Assembly: GCA_905116865.2 (NCBI GenBank)
Contig: CAJHNH020008458.1
Span: 191,001-255,000 of the forward strand
DNA: 64,000 bases
Source: Candidula unifasciata
Taxonomy: Eukaryota; Mollusca; Gastropoda; Stylommatophora; Geomitridae
Reading direction: 5' to 3'
A model generated the notes under the pieces. The model did no database searches and was not told the origin of the DNA. It was given only the letters and a program-made list of their open reading frames with translations. A program made the position numbers and the translations under genes. This document shows, piece by piece, positions 1 to 11,250 of the stretch (position 1 is the first letter of the stretch; each line of letters opens with the position of its first letter).

Positions 1-196
1 TTGGGGAAGATGTGAAGTTTGAAACTTGGGTGTCTCCACAGGGACATAGTCAAGTTATGGTTGAACCATGCCATTAGATTATCATCATCTTAAACCATTT
101 CTGTCGTTAAGTGCCCTGGGGAGGAATAATTTGCAATCCAGTGCACATTGGCTGCCACTGGCTATTGTCATGCCGTAAAGGCGTAGTGTGTCTATT

Positions 197-515
197 TCAT
201 ATTTTCCGCGACCGTCCTCTTGCTCTTGTAGCTGATCTTCTGAGATGTAGTGCTTGTGATGGTATTTGATCTTGCTGCATTCTAACGAGATGGCCAAACC
301 ACTTGATCTGCTGTTTCTCGATGAATCTAGTGCAAGGTGTCGTTCCCACAATTTGCCTGATAGTTTCATTATTCACTCGACCTCGGATGGTTAGGTTGGC
401 TGCTTTTCTCAGGCACCTCATCTCGCAGGTGGTGATTTTGCATATATGGGCTTTAGATAGTGTCCATGTCTGGCACTGGTAGCCTAATGTTGGAATGAAT
501 ATGCTATTAATAATC
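197..515 (-). pseudogene. LINE reverse-transcriptase C-terminus (RTE/Jockey-like)
   Basis: On the minus strand the frame reads IPTLGYQCQTWTLSKAHICK, then EMRCLRKAANLTIRGR and IEKQQIKWFGHLVRM. These are the Y.ETW-, EMR.LR- and QL.WFGH..RM signatures found after the catalytic domain of many animal non-LTR reverse transcriptases. The FADD box and endonuclease are absent, so the copy is 5'-truncated or decayed. Confidence 0.75.
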
Positions 516-683
516 TGATGAGATTATACTTCAAGAAATGAGAAAGCTCCTGTGTTTCTCCTCTTCAGTATTCACATCAAGCCCTGTGTAGGCATGTTTT
601 CAAATGACTGATGTTGCAGCTCCAATCATTTAAGCAATAATGTAGCCATTCTGATGCCAACACTCCTTGTCATCTATGATGGG

Positions 684-835
684 TGTGTTTTCTTTGTTGA
701 GGCAGGTTTTTTCTTTGTTGATGCAGGTGTTTTCTTAGTTTATGCAGGTGTTTTCTTTGTTGATGCAGGTTTTTTTTTTTGTTGATGCAGGTGTTTTCTT
801 TATTGATGCAGATGCTTTCTTTGTTTTAAAAATTT
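684..835. repeat. Minisatellite, about 24 bp
   Basis: Six imperfect copies of TTTCTTTGTTGATGCAGGTG. Confidence 0.85.
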
Positions 836-887
836 CACATACTGCTAAAACCAAAAAGACATAAATAACATAAACAATATATTGCAC

Positions 888-892
<5 letters not shown>

Positions 893-961
<69 letters not shown>
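893..961. repeat. (TA)n microsatellite
   Basis: A pure TA run of about 69 bp. Confidence 0.98.
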
Positions 962-964
<3 letters not shown>

Positions 965-1306
965 AGGTGCACTATTTATTAATTAATTGTCCTATTATTA
1001 TATGCCACCAGTATATTCTTGCTTTCTGTTCTAACCTGTTTAATCAATTCAATATCGTGGATGGACCGAGTCCTGCAGCTTTGGCCTCTCTCATAAATTT
1101 TTTTAGGTTTTGGGGGAGGTGAAAGGCATACTCCATTTGTTTCCAATTTCCTACACTGCCAGGTGCATTATTACAGATTCGCTATTTCAGAAACTAAATC
1201 AACATACAAAGAAGTAAACCCAGCACGTGAAAAATAAGCACAAGCAGTCACAATTAGAATGGTCTATACCTGTTTATTAAACCTAAGATTTCCATGGTGT
1301 CATGTT

Positions 1307-2391
1307 CAAGGGGAAGTCGATAAGTAAGTCACAAATGGTTATGGGATGGCAGAAATAATGTAGTTTGTGGTTTTTAAAGATGTCATTAGGTGGCAGCAAC
1401 ATAGAACTTTATGTCTCTGCTTATTAGGTGGCGCTAGGTGCTGCATGTGCATTCGCAACACAGAAACAAAATGGTGACTGTACTTACGGAGTGTAAACTT
1501 AAAAGAAGAACGTGCTGTTGTGCACTTTTGGGGTAGAGGGGGGCAAAAGGGTTGCCTGCAAAGGACACTCACAAGGAAATGATGACAAATGTTTATCCCG
1601 CAAAGCGGTACATATCTGGATATTTTTTTTTTAAATCTCAAGGAAACTAACATTGTTGATGAAGTCCGATCTGATCGTCCTGTTGATTTTACAACAGATG
1701 CATCCATGCAGAGGCTGGAGGAAATGATTAGATGTGACAGGCCAGTAAAAAATCATGTGTGCATCACTACCAGCCGGAATCAAAGTGTGCTTCAATGCAA
1801 TGGAAACATCCTTCTTTGCCTTGTGTTCACAAATCAAGGTTACGCTCTCAGCAGGAAAGGTTATGCTGACAGTATTCTTGGATTATCAAGGAGTGCTTTC
1901 AACAATTTAAAAAAAAACAGGAAAGGGGGGGGGGGGGAGGGGGGTGACAATGTGAAGGCTGATTCATCTTGTAAAGTTCTATCGATGCTTCATAATGCAA
2001 TTTAAAGACAATTTTCGGGCCTGCTGACTAGAATAGTACTGCTCCTTCATGACAATGCCAGACCACATACGACTCAATTAACTATCAAGGGTGGGAACTT
2101 CTGGAACATCCACCCTACAGCCCCGACTTAACCTCTAGTGATTTCCACTTTTTTGGTCCTTGGCGGGAGACATCTCGCGAACCATGCAGAAGTTGAATGT
2201 GAAGTTCTATGCAGCAGGTCTGGGATAAAACATTGGGACAAGTGCATCAATGTTGGTGGAAATTATGATGAACAATAAAGGGATAATGTATGTGTAAAAA
2301 TAAACTGTTTTCAAGCTGTTATCCTCTTTAGTGTCTTTTTTTTTTTTTTTTTTAAACAACCATTTGTGACTTACTTATTGACTTCCCCTTG
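1307..2391 (+). mobile_element. Mariner (IS630-Tc1-mariner) element, defective
   Basis: Terminal inverted repeats of about 35 bp begin CAAGGGGAAGTCGATAAG at the left and are mirrored at the right with few differences. A TA follows the right end; the left TA is mutated to TT. Inside, MVTVLTECKLK at about 1471 resembles mariner transposase starts, DEVRSDRPVDFTTDASMQRL matches the DNA-binding to catalytic linker, and DNARPH with YSPDLTSSDFHFF gives the second and third catalytic Asp. The element is about 1.09 kb instead of about 1.3 kb. Confidence 0.9.
1471..2290 (+). pseudogene. Mariner transposase remnant
   Basis: The transposase frame is broken by several frameshifts, a poly-G tract (about 1925-1938) and deletions. 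The spacing between the two C-terminal Asp residues is shortened relative to the DD34D family, and there is a frameshift between them at about 2090. The open piece at 1589-2005 is only the middle of the protein. It cannot encode an active enzyme. Confidence 0.85.
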
Positions 2392-2504
2392 TACCATGTA
2401 ACAAGATCCTATGTAATTTGTGTAACTCAACTGAAACATCTTCTCTTCTAAATCTGAACTTTTCAAAACACATAGGTAAATGCCCCACTAGTAAAAAATA
2501 TGCT

Positions 2505-2790
2505 ACTCTTCTTTTTTTTTTGTTCACCGGAAGCTCTTAAAAGTTCTGGCTGTTCATCCAATTGGACTTTGGCTTTGTGCCAGGGCCTGAGTTTTACGTG
2601 TACATCCATTTTACTGGTTTATATATGTGTGCAGTTGGTTTTTTCATGCCACTCGGGCAGATGCACTCTGACTTTGAAAGAAGCCCCCAGTTAGTTGACT
2701 CTTATGACATGCTTCTCGGGGAGGCAGTGGGTCTATTCTTGTTTTCCCCAAAATGGGTCCCAGGAATCCACACTGGGAATATGCCACTCA
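2505..2790 (-). repeat. Repeat C (GAAGAAG-ending interspersed repeat)
   Basis: The repeat family runs in its own orientation from GTGTGGGTTCCGGGGCCCC through AGAGTCGACTAATTGGGG, GCAAGGAACCAACAGTCTGC and CAGAACTTTCCACCAGAGTT to a GAAGAAG tail, about 330 bp. Here it is antisense. No tRNA-like boxes or coding capacity are evident and its class is unknown. Confidence 0.75.
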
Positions 2791-2892
2791 AAAATGCCCT
2801 ATGTCATAGCCCTGTGGGACAGAGTATAGACAATATGACGTGTAACTGCATGTTGGTGTTTGACGGACCAAAAAGTGCACCAGCGCTCAGCC

Positions 2893-2928
<36 letters not shown>

Positions 2929-3632
2929 GGGTTATCCTCATTGCACTCCGGACATGTCCATAGGTGCTCAGATCCTCCCCTCAGTATGAACCCCAACGTC
3001 CGATGGCTAATAGTAGCAGTTCTATGTTGATTAACAAGTCTTCTGGCGTAGCTGGTGTGCGTCTCGTTTTTTGCTGTGCTGATCTTAATTCCCAAGTCTG
3101 CCATTCTGGCGAGTGATGTGGATTCACTGCCACCAAAGTCCTCTATTCTTCCCATTTCTCTGAGGGCATTGATAATATCAGCATGATCCATAGGCTGACC
3201 GTGGGTAGTGATAGCGGATCCAGCCAACCTGTCAGCTCTTTCATTTCCATCGACGCCTGCGTGTCCCGGAACAAAAATAAAGGTGACTCCACGAACAGTG
3301 GACTTCTGTAATGATTCAAGCCATTGTCTTCGCACTGAACCTGCCTGAACCCTCCGGATCATACTCATTGAATCACTGAGTATACACACGCGGGTGTATT
3401 TTTGTGTTTCAAGCCAGGCAAGCGCTTGTGTCACTGCCATCACCTCCATCGTCATGCTGCTGGTTGTCATGGAGAAGGCGCCGTTGGCTTCTTTGACTGT
3501 TCTGCCCGCTGAGCGTGCTGTAAATGCCCATGCGCTTCTTCTTTGGCGTATAACGGATCCGTCTGTATAGATTATTACATCTGCTTCGTCTGAATTTTCA
3601 CCGATGAGAGCGTTGACCTCTGCAACTGCTCA
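2893..3632 (-). pseudogene. LINE fragment with RNase H domain and zinc-knuckle C-terminus
   Basis: The minus-strand frame opens after a TGA at about 3629 and reads through IIYTDGS (first Asp), a TMEVMAV segment (Glu), CILSDSMSMI (Asp), FVPGHAGVDGNERADRLAG (His and last Asp) and a C-terminal WTCPECN. All RNase H1 catalytic positions are visible. RNase H after the reverse transcriptase is known in I-clade and related non-LTR elements. The copy is 5'-truncated. The frame ends …NEDNPTN* inside the (AACT)n tail at 2893-2928. Confidence 0.85.
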
Positions 3633-4333
3633 GCCAGTTGATTTGATGATACGGGGAAAACCCGAGATGCTTGAACACTGGTGCAACGTACACGTTTGAA
3701 CCGGAGCTGAACGGAGAGAGGAGAACGGTTAGAATGGATGTGCGAGGATGAAGACATTTTAGAGATGAGATTGTATTTTTTTGTTAGGAATTGACAGATA
3801 GGTTGTGTTAACGTTGTCGTCATATGTGTTGGTTAGCTGTTGTTATTCCTCGTGTGCTTATAGTATGCTAAGACCGTTGTGTTGGGGTTGTACCATGTTT
3901 AGGTAGGTGTTCTTGTCCCTGGGTTATTAGGGGTTATCTGCGTCTTGTGCTGTCGTTGACATTGTCCGCTAATATTTGAACCACTCACCCTGCGTGTGCC
4001 ACTGAGTCTCGCATGGCAAAGATCGTAGAATAGTTAGCGCTGCACTACAGGAGGTGGAATCGTGTCCTCTGGTATATCCATGGGAATGGCTCGGGGTGGA
4101 TAAGTAAATATAACTGCTGCCACTGCCCGGGAGTTTTGAATAAGGGACTGTCCATAACTGTGGAGGTTGTTGTAGGTTATGTTGTTCTTTGGTCATTAAA
4201 GATGATGTGTGCGCTCCATATGTGTGTGTTTTGAGTGTGTTCTGGTTTAGTGTGTCTGTCACGGGGCCATACATCGAGCCCTAGTTCAGTAATAAAGATT
4301 CCAGGTCCTTGACACCCCATAAAGAGTTCTTAC

Positions 4334-4412
4334 TTTCAATTTCTGGTAGTTTATACACAGCATTAGCATCTGCCTTCAGCTGCTCAATATCTTTCTTCAG
4401 ACCTTCATTTTC
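4334..4412 (-). CDS. HIP1: HIP1 exon: coiled coil, ENEGLKKDIEQLKADANAVY
   Basis: 79 bases between CTGTTTTTCAG and GTAAGA, 26 codons plus one base. The peptide is a charged, heptad-like helix (ENEGLKKDIEQLKADANAVY, then KLPEIE). It joins in phase 0 to the preceding coiled-coil exon. The coiled coil varies between species, so the call rests on splice sites, phase and composition. It is the last exon before the left edge. Confidence 0.7.
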
Positions 4413-5004
4413 CTGAAAAACAGGGGGAAAACAAATTAGTTTTTAAACTTTTAGTTAAGACCAAAATGGTATGGCCATTTAATGAGAATTAATCTATAGA
4501 TGCCAACAGCAAGAGCCTACAGTATTTGCAAGACTTATTAAGAAAAGTATGGACAGAAAGGCAACTGCAGGAGATCTCCTCCCTGGCACAACGCTCATTC
4601 CCTGTCCTCACTGTCCAAGAACTTTTCGGGCCCGCATCGGCCTCATCAGTCATCTTTGTACTCATACTTGATGAAAAAGAGTGGTCATCAACATCTTGAT
4701 GGACAACACACATAGTATGAAAATGAAAACACCAAGAGGTAGAATGAGATCTAGAAGATGTATGACAACCTAAGGCTTCACAACATCCCAGGATACCAGG
4801 CAACTGAGCGTTCCCTGGCTCGGCTACCTATCATACGTTAAACTTTGACACTTAAAGAGCACAAGCAGACATTGACAAAAGAAGAAGAAGAAACCTTCAG
4901 TTTTCATGTCTGAATAAGCTTACACTACTTTAAAACAGATCCTGAGGGAGAAAACAGGTTAAACACTGCGATAGTGTTATACTTAGAATTCCTTGGACAG
5001 CAAA

Positions 5005-5240
5005 AAAAGAGCAAACCAGATTTTCTGACAGAGGCAAAGGCTCGAAGACAATTATCACAAGCATCAGAAAGAGACAGTTGCTATTTTTTGGTCATATTTT
5101 GAAAAGAGGAAAATTGGAACAAGCTGTGACTGTTGGAAAGATCTGCGGAACTAGAGACAGAAGACAAAACGAAAAGATACTTGACAGCCTTTTGTCATGG
5201 CATGGAGGAGTGTCAACACATGAATTGATACAGTGATCGC
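5005..5240 (+). pseudogene. LINE post-RT fragment
   Basis: With one frameshift the region reads RQLLFFGHILKRGKLEQAV, VGKICGTRDRRQNEKILDSL and SWHGGVSTHELIQ. This is the typical end of an RTE/Jockey-like polyprotein (…FFGH..RR…GKR.RGRQR..). It stops just before the 49-bp minisatellite. Confidence 0.65.
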
Positions 5241-5254
5241 AGACTGTGGAGATG

Positions 5255-5597
5255 CATGATCACCCCCACCATTTACCAAGCACTTGTGATGATGAATGTT
5301 ATACATGAACACCCCCACCATTCACTAAGCACTTGTGACGATGAATGTTATTTATGATCACCCACGCCATTCACCAAGCACTTGTGATGATGAATGTTAT
5401 ACATGAACACCCCCACCATTCACCAAGCACTTGTGATGATGAATGTTATACATGATCACCCACGCCATTCACCAAGCACTAGTGATGATGAATGTTATAT
5501 ATGATCACCCACGCCATTCACCAAGCACTTGTGATGATGAATGTTATACATGATCACCCCCACCATTCACCAAGCACTTGTGATGATGAATGTTATA
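5255..5597. repeat. Minisatellite, 49 bp x 7
   Basis: Seven copies, spacing 49 bp, with core CCATTCACCAAGCACTTGTG and ATGATGAATGTTATA. They differ mainly in ATGATCACCC/ATGAACACCC. Confidence 0.95.
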
Positions 5598-6069
5598 CTA
5601 CACAGAGGCACTAGTACCACAGATCATGACGATGGCAAGTGTGACCACAAAGACAAGATCGTGTTAAGAAAAATCCTAAAGAAACGGAGCATGGGATTTC
5701 ATAACATGCTTCTTCCATTCTCTTCTTTCCTCTACTCCTCACAGCGTCAGGGCAGGAAGAGATCTCTGGAATGGGCCCTTGTGTTCACTTTGTATAATAT
5801 TTAATGTCTCTGATATATCTGCGGTCCATATTTGTGCGTGGTCGATCAATGGATCCGTTACCGCTGTATCTGTATAACATTGCTCTTTGTGGTGATCAAT
5901 CAGTGTTTTCAAACTTCCTAGAATGTCACACTTGAACTGGACTATTGCATTCACACCAGTTTAACACTACTTCCACTCTAAGATGTCCGAAACTAACCCC
6001 GGTTAGATGCTGGACAAAAAAGTAAACATCCCCATGCCTCGCCATCTATTTCTCATAGCCTTTTTTTTT

Positions 6070-6260
6070 TTTTTTTTTTTTTTCATCGAACACCGGCTGT
6101 GAATTCCAGTGGAAGGTCCCGGTTAATCGTCCGCTTGGACTTTTGGCCTTCACCTGGACCTGATTTTTGCGTGTACAACCGTTTTTTATTTCCCTGCCTC
6201 TTGGGCAGCTGTATGCCGACTTCGAAGGAAGACGTCAGGCCTATTTCTAGGGTGACTGTG
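6070..6260 (-). repeat. Repeat C copy, with extended flank
   Basis: An antisense, diverged copy. The following sequence to about 7200 has a counterpart at 16150-16345 (GATGAGTGCTAGAGG / GATGAGAGCCACAAGG), so some copies belong to a longer element. Confidence 0.6.
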
Positions 6261-6797
6261 GCCATTGTTTTGTGTGGGTCGAGACTGCCTGATTTGTGTG
6301 GTGTCCGCCTTGTCTCGTTCGCCGCAGGTATTGCCCCCGGAGTACCCCTTTGGGGCAACCCCCTGTGGAACAGTTGGCCCTCAAGGGAAGGCAGGGGCAG
6401 ATCATGGGCATTCCCCGCCATCCAAGGAGGCTTCCATGCATGCAGAGCCGGCACATGGCGCTCTGGTTCTGGGCTCACCCAAGGAATCGTCACGTCCTGC
6501 ACATGCCTGCTTAACCTCACAACCGTATCAGGCCTCCCGCTCGACAGGGGCTGCGCCCTCTGGAAGTCAGCGGGGAGCAGCCCGTTGGTTTTGGACTTTT
6601 GTGACCACACAGATAGGTACATTAGCCCGGCAGAATTTCACATCCTGAATCAGGCATATCATTATCAGTTTTGTCACAACACTCGGGCGAGTGGGGTCTT
6701 TGGGTGTGGACATTCGGCCTTTTGCATTTTAGTGCAAATTTTGATGGTCAGATTTTGATCCGTATGATCTAGTTTTGTCGGACATTTAGGCTTAGCC

Positions 6798-7036
6798 ATC
6801 CGATGGATGGTTGCTGTTGTGGTGTACCACAGCGCGGTGACGACGACACTGAGGGTTAACCGAGGTTGTACGTGACTGGCCAGCCTATGGATGGTTGCTG
6901 TTGTGGTGCACCTCAGCGCGGTGACGACGACACTGAGGGCCAACCGAGGATGCACAAGGATGGCCAGCCCATGTATGGTTTCTGTTGTGTTGCACCTCAG
7001 CGCGGTGACGACGACACTGAGAATTAACCGAGGATG
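6798..7036. repeat. Minisatellite, about 84 bp x 3
   Basis: Three copies with core CAGCGCGGTGACGACGACAC, CG-rich compared with the surroundings. Confidence 0.9.
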
Positions 7037-7692
7037 AGCATTGAGCAATGTTCTCTTTACTCAGCAGTCTTTTAACCAAGGGTTGTGATTTTAGCTGTAC
7101 TTTTGTCGAGCCTACTCATGTTCCTAATGAGTTTTGATAACATTTTTCACCCAAGCGTTTGGGGGCGGGCTGATGAGAGCCACAAGGACACATCACCTCT
7201 GGGGGCCGCCAAACTCCGAGATCCCCTGACAGCTCTGTTAATGCTCATTTGAGACATTATCCGTGGCGCACGACGAGGACGTGCTGTAGGGGTCTTGCGT
7301 GAGGTTCCGTACAACCAGGATAGTAAAGGACTGGCGCCCGAGTGACGTACGGAGTATCTCCTTATACACATCATGTTGGACTTAACTTCCCCTCACGCCT
7401 GTGACATAAATCACCGCGCCACTCATAGCCTTGAAAGTACTGAAGCATGCAACATGATCCCTCTCTCGGCCTGCCTCATTACTGGTCGAATACCTTATGT
7501 ATTATCAACCCGGGTTCAGGTCTAGAGGTAGGCAGAATAGCCACATTTCTCCCAGATTTACAGTATCTATCATGGAATCAAGGCTGAAGGGTTGCAATAT
7601 CCATAGTCCCGAGCCAAAGGGTTAACAGCTCATGGTTTCTGGATCTTTAAAAAAAAAAATTTTTTTTAATCAAACATGCAACACAATTTTAC

Positions 7693-7858
7693 CTTCAAAG
7701 ATTTGTTAGCTGACAACCTGAGCTCTGAAAGGATCTTCTCCAGCTGGACAATCTGCTCCTTGAGGCTGGAAATAATCCTATGATCCTCAGCTCTGACCCT
7801 CCCGAGTTCTTCTTTCAATAATTTTACTTCTCTCTGCAATCTTTCAATAAGGAAATCC
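7693..7858 (-). CDS. HIP1: HIP1 exon: start of coiled coil, DFLIERLQREVKLLKEEL
   Basis: 166 bases: one completing a codon, then 55 codons, phase 0 at the GTAAAA donor. DFLIERLQREVKLLKEELGR matches the DHLIERLYREISGLKAQLEN start of the HIP1 coiled coil, and heptad spacing of Leu/Ile continues through LKEQIVQLEKILSELRL. The acceptor is TTATTTTCAG. Because the preceding known exon ends in phase 0 and this one starts in phase 2, an exon of length 3n+2 must lie between them (expected to hold the AP2-binding FDxF-type motifs). It was not found. Confidence 0.9.
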
Positions 7859-8330
7859 CTGAAAATAAATGGACAACGTTTACGTTTAAAGATTAAAGGA
7901 TTGACTTTATTGCACCAGGTTTGATCCCCCACAGCTCCATTTCTCTTTTGCAGTTTACTGTAGTTAGAAATATTCACGTTTCAGAGCTTGTATTGAATAT
8001 TCTGAGGATACTGATATTGTTTATAATTACTTGATGTACGAATGACATGATGTATGAATGGAGGGAGACTGGAAGGGCAGAATGTTAGACGGGCCTGTGT
8101 GCTCAATTTTTAAACCTTTTAGAATAAAGTTTGTTTGATCACTCGTTCATGAATTAGATGATGGCCTATGCTCCAATGGGGTGTATTTTAAAACACTTAA
8201 CTGATGAATGGGTTACAGAGCATGAGGATGACCATGGAGTAAATGGACTGACAACATCAACACCTTACAATGACCACACACACAAAAAATATTGTCATTA
8301 CTGCTGGTATTTACCATTCTGAATGTTAAA

Positions 8331-9010
8331 TTAAGAATCTACATCGGAGAATTTGGGACAACCCCATAAGCGCTCCATCCCAATCTTCAGCAGCAAGCGA
8401 AGAGTTCCAATTCCGATGGCACCAGTAACTGTCTGACTGTATATCTGTCTCAATCGCTCACAAAGAGCCCTCACAACACCTAGCCTGTCATACATCAGTT
8501 CACCACCAAGCGGTGCAGAAACGGGCCAGTCTATCTGTCTGCTCATTTCCCAACACACCAGCATTACCTGGAGAAAATCTCCAAAATGATGCTAACTACC
8601 CAGGACGTCTGAAGTGATGCTTGCCACTCTGCACGCCTGTCTCCACCTTTCTCAACATGCTCTGTGAGTCAGTTACAATCACGGCATGTGTGTACAGCTG
8701 GTTCTCAATCCGACGGAAGGCAGCAGTGACTGCCCCCAACACCAAACTAGATGTTGTGACATCAGATGTCAGGCTCTGCTGCACCAAGTGATGTTCACTC
8801 GCATTTGCTATGAAACCCTATGCACTCCGTCTACTATCTGTATAGATAATCACCTCACCTGGGCAGGAATTATCATGAATCATTTGTTGAACTTCTGATT
8901 CTGCAGCACCAGCTGGCCAGTCCTTGCACTTATGACTCAAAGTGATAAGAACTCTACACAGGTCTGAAACTTGCTCGGACACTCTGACCCACTCCTCTCC
9001 TTGCTTAAAT
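8331..9010 (-). pseudogene. LINE fragment with RNase H domain, second copy
   Basis: The minus strand reads IIYTDS (about 8840), then VIVTDSQSMLRKVETG, then RQTD/AD-like remnants, IGIGTLRLLLKIGMERLWGC and a terminal P…SDVDS*. It has frameshifts and stops. The C-terminal GxxGIGTLxxLLKxGxExLWxCP signature links it to the copies at 28.1, 35.9 and 39.9 kb and marks a subfamily different from the 2.9-kb copy. Confidence 0.75.
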
Positions 9011-9060
9011 TTATTGAGCCTGCACACATGTCCAGTCTGTTGGTCATGTTTTACAGTACT

Positions 9061-9281
9061 GTAGAATAGGGGTTTTGAGCCTGTAGAATAGGGGTTTTGA
9101 GCCTGTAGAATAGGGGTTTTGAGCCTGTAGAATAGGGGTTTTGAGCCTGTAGAATAGGGGTTTTGAGCCTGTAGAATAGGGGTTTTGAGCCTGTAGAATA
9201 GGGGTTTTGAGCCTGTAGAATAGGGGTTTTGAGCCTGTAGAATAGGGGTTTTGAGCCTGTAGAATAGGGGTTTTGAGCCTA
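9061..9281. repeat. Minisatellite, 22 bp x 10
   Basis: Ten almost identical copies of GTAGAATAGGGGTTTTGAGC+CT. The lack of variation suggests recent expansion. Confidence 0.97.
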
Positions 9282-9284
9282 AGG

Positions 9285-9450
9285 ATTTAAGACTGCATGG
9301 CTAATATAGTCACATCCCACTGTGCAGGTTGTGATTTTCAACCTTTTGTGATTTTTGTGCGACCCATAACCTTTCTGGGGATTCGAACCTGGGTCTAACG
9401 CTTGAGGGTCCAACATCTGTAATTATTTAGCCAGCAGCTTCTCGCATAAA
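9285..9450 (-). mobile_element. tRNA-derived SINE, family E
   Basis: On the minus strand GAAGCTGCTGGCTAAATAAT precedes CCCAGGTTCGAATCCCC, a well conserved B box with tRNA-like spacing. The remaining body continues towards the 22-bp minisatellite. Confidence 0.6.
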
Positions 9451-9849
9451 TAAATTAACCAAAATAAACAGTCTGCACTTTTTGTAGAAACCCTACAGAG
9501 TCTTGTCTTCTTCCAAAACAACATACAGTGTCTTGATGACATAAGGTCTCATCTCTTGAGAATCATCCATCATAAGAAGAAAGAAATATCTCTGAAACAG
9601 TCTCACACTCTCACGTTCATCTGGCTGTTCTTACATAATTTCTGCACTTTTTGTAGAAACTCTGTATTGCACTGATCAGGGGTGCTGAATTCCTGAACAG
9701 GTTCCTGTAACCACACCAAAAATAAATATGAACAAGAGGCAGCGAGAGACTTGGTCTCCCTTTGCCTCTCAAGAATTCTCCTGCCCCTCCCTTTTTTAAA
9801 TATAGGTATACTTTGGCAATCTATCTGTACACCAGGCTGTGATGTACTC

Positions 9850-10440
9850 ACCCAGTTATTTGACCTCCTTCATCATGACACATGATCAAAAGAATGTAGA
9901 TTGTCCTCTTTCTGGGATGTGGGCAATCAGTTCCTCTGCCCACAGAGTCAGCACTCTTTCTCCTTCCTCTTTTAAGACATTCTTTTCACTTTTCTCCAAA
10001 CTCTTCCATGATTTCTGTTTTTTTAAGCACAAATCAGTCCAGGGTATTTCTCATCATGCTGCCAGGTCTTATAAAACCACAGGTGTCTCATCCAGCTTCC
10101 AGATAAGCTGCTTTTACTTAAATCTACCAAACGTCTATGATTCACTTCCATATATCAAGACAGGATTTATCTGGCATCTATCACAAACTTGAATGAACTT
10201 TTCCTAACTATGGCGTAGTCAATGATGGATTTTTTTCATTTTGAAGGTTCACAAGCTTTTAAGAATTCTACTCTGGCATTTAGATCTCCTAGGAGGATAA
10301 TTTCTTGGAGCCAGTTCAAAGAATTCTTCTCGTCATTTCATTCAATAACATCTCTCTGGTCCTCTGACAAAGAAAGACTGCATAAAATATTCTTCATTTG
10401 GTTGAATGCTGCCTTTGCTTGAGCTGTTGAAATTTAACTT
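9850..10440 (-). pseudogene. LINE remnant with endonuclease-like and post-RT pieces
   Basis: Minus-strand pieces include LQEIILLGDLNARV, which resembles the GDFNA core of the apurinic endonuclease domain, IDYAIVRK, and further downstream INPVLIYGSES*T, a Y.SETWT-like motif. Stops are frequent. The order suggests a rearranged or composite copy. Confidence 0.45.
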
Positions 10441-11125
10441 CCTTAGTACATCTTTCATCTGATATTATCAAAGTATCCAAGTATGCCCTAAACGGTTTTC
10501 TCTCTCTTAGTTATCGTGGTTTAAGGCTTGAGGTGTTTGTTCCTGCCTTTACTTTTATGTTCAGGTTCAGCATTTTGGAAAGTCAGTTTTTTTTTAACAC
10601 CAAGAAACCATTACTCTGGTGGTCGATTGTTGAATTTTTTTTGTAACCACACCAAAAATTTTTTTTTTTGGCTCTTGTAAATTCCTTCTCATCACATGAT
10701 CAAAGAATGACTTTCTGATGTGGGCAATCAGTTCTCTGTTTTCACTTTCTGTTACAATTATATTTGTATTTATTATTTTTTTGCACCTGCCCTTTCACTT
10801 AGTGAATTCTTGAGTACAAAAAATCTATAGTACCTAAACATATCAACTTGCTTGCCTTGTTCCGTTTTTTCTTTGAAAGTTTTTTTTTTATAAAGATATA
10901 TAAAGAGCTAATCTGTTACAACAAATTATTTTTTGAACAGAGTGCAGCACTTGAGAAAACAAAATATGCTCTGAAAGGTATATGAACAGAGTGCAATTTA
11001 TTCAGTGACCCACAAATTTATTCAGTGACCCATACTGTAACCCTGTGACCTCTGTCACTGACTTTTAAGGGAACATCTGGCATCAACCTGGCTTTTAAAA
11101 AAAGCCACTGGGGTCATAAAGAAGA
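10441..11125. other. Intronic sequence, nothing recognised
   Basis: AT-rich, with poly-T runs. It repeats a few words of the preceding LINE remnant (TTGTAACCACACCAAAAA at 10640 and 9705). Confidence 0.5.
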
Positions 11126-11129
11126 AACG

Positions 11130-11250
11130 AATGAATGAACTTAATTTTCAAAGGGTCACAAATTAGGCACGCAGGCCTATCTTACATTCGGCCCTTCCAC
11201 TCCCATCTTTCACACAGCCGTTGTATTTCATCAATAAAGCATGTTATGTT
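11130..11250. repeat. Dispersed repeat F, copy 1
   Basis: About 120 bp (GGCACGCAGGCCTATCTTAC … TTCATCAATAAAGCA) recurs at 36376-36510 in the same orientation. No ends or coding capacity were seen. Confidence 0.7.

Noticed and set aside
2562..2906. 114-codon frame MDFGFVPGPEF… seen again at several places
   Set aside because: It recurs wherever repeat C is antisense (MHSDF…SSQLVDSYDM-like peptides) and reflects the repeat and not a gene family.
6099..6758. 219-codon frame, the second longest open frame in the window
   Set aside because: Its first part is repeat C antisense, and frames overlapping it on both strands are equally open. No domain is recognised. The CG-richness explains the lack of stops.
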